From: Trochalopteron elliotii
Lineage: Eukaryota > Chordata > Aves > Passeriformes > Leiothrichidae
Length of the DNA stretch: 64,000 nucleotides
Reading direction: 5' to 3'
Assembly: GCA_024734555.1 (NCBI GenBank)
Contig: JANPWX010019821.1
Location: forward strand, 1,492,657 to 1,556,656
The stretch's first letter is position 1; each line of letters starts with the position of its first letter. The notes below the pieces were generated by a model. It did no database searches, was not told where the DNA came from, and worked only from the letters and a program-made list of their open reading frames with translations. The position numbers and the translations under genes were made by a program. Positions 63,804 to 64,000 of this stretch are shown piece after piece.

Positions 63804-64000
63804 TCACAGTTGCTACCTTATGGATTGCCCTTGAAGAAATGGAAGGGGAAAACAGCAACCTGTCTCTGATGCCTTGTTTTAGCTATGAAGAAACCAGTAG
63901 TTTTTAAATAGCTTTTGCGAAGCTAATGAGAAGTTAACAAATATTGCAAAGAGATTACAAAACTGTACAACAGGTTAGATTCCCTTAACAGCCTCTTTAA

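Overview
This window looks like a stretch of bird nuclear genome, most likely a songbird. I infer this from chicken-repeat-1 (CR1) LINE copies as the main interspersed repeat, from endogenous retrovirus (ERV) LTRs of avian style, from one GC-rich CpG island in otherwise AT-rich sequence, and from long introns. It contains no operons, tRNAs, rRNAs or CRISPR arrays. Two runs of N (3575-3974 and 48176-48552) are assembly gaps.

Gene content is sparse and appears to lie on the minus strand. At the left edge, the first coding exon of an unrecognised gene (about 1193-1719) sits downstream of a CpG island (about 2950-4125) that is probably its promoter; the rest of that gene runs off the left end. 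Across the remaining 60 kb I find a chain of small minus-strand exon candidates: 62889-62982, 51278-51375, 32701-32869, 31698-31771, 20881-20915 and perhaps 14236-14291. Each is open in a frame that joins its neighbour in phase, with plausible splice sites. I read them as part of one large gene whose 5' end lies beyond the right edge. I could not identify its product. The individual exons are modest evidence; the phase-consistent chain is the stronger argument.

The spaces between exons are filled with decayed mobile elements. From about 5.4 to 10.9 kb there is a minus-strand ERV relic with protease, reverse transcriptase, RNase H and integrase remnants and a probable LTR; a 556-bp element is inserted in its pol region. 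Minus-strand CR1 copies lie at 4.1, 10.9, 12.9 and 15.6-18.5 kb, the last split by a 697-bp solo LTR. Plus-strand CR1 fragments lie at 27.7, 39.3 and 50.2 kb. Other LTR candidates are at 51.6, 59.3 and 63.4 kb.

Other notable features are a broken coding-like stretch at 52.3-53.0 kb, a 185-bp tract made almost only of A and C at 36.95 kb, and a pyrimidine-rich microsatellite on both sides of the second gap. I saw no sign of a new multi-gene system; the unidentified split gene and the broken reading frame are the most promising items.
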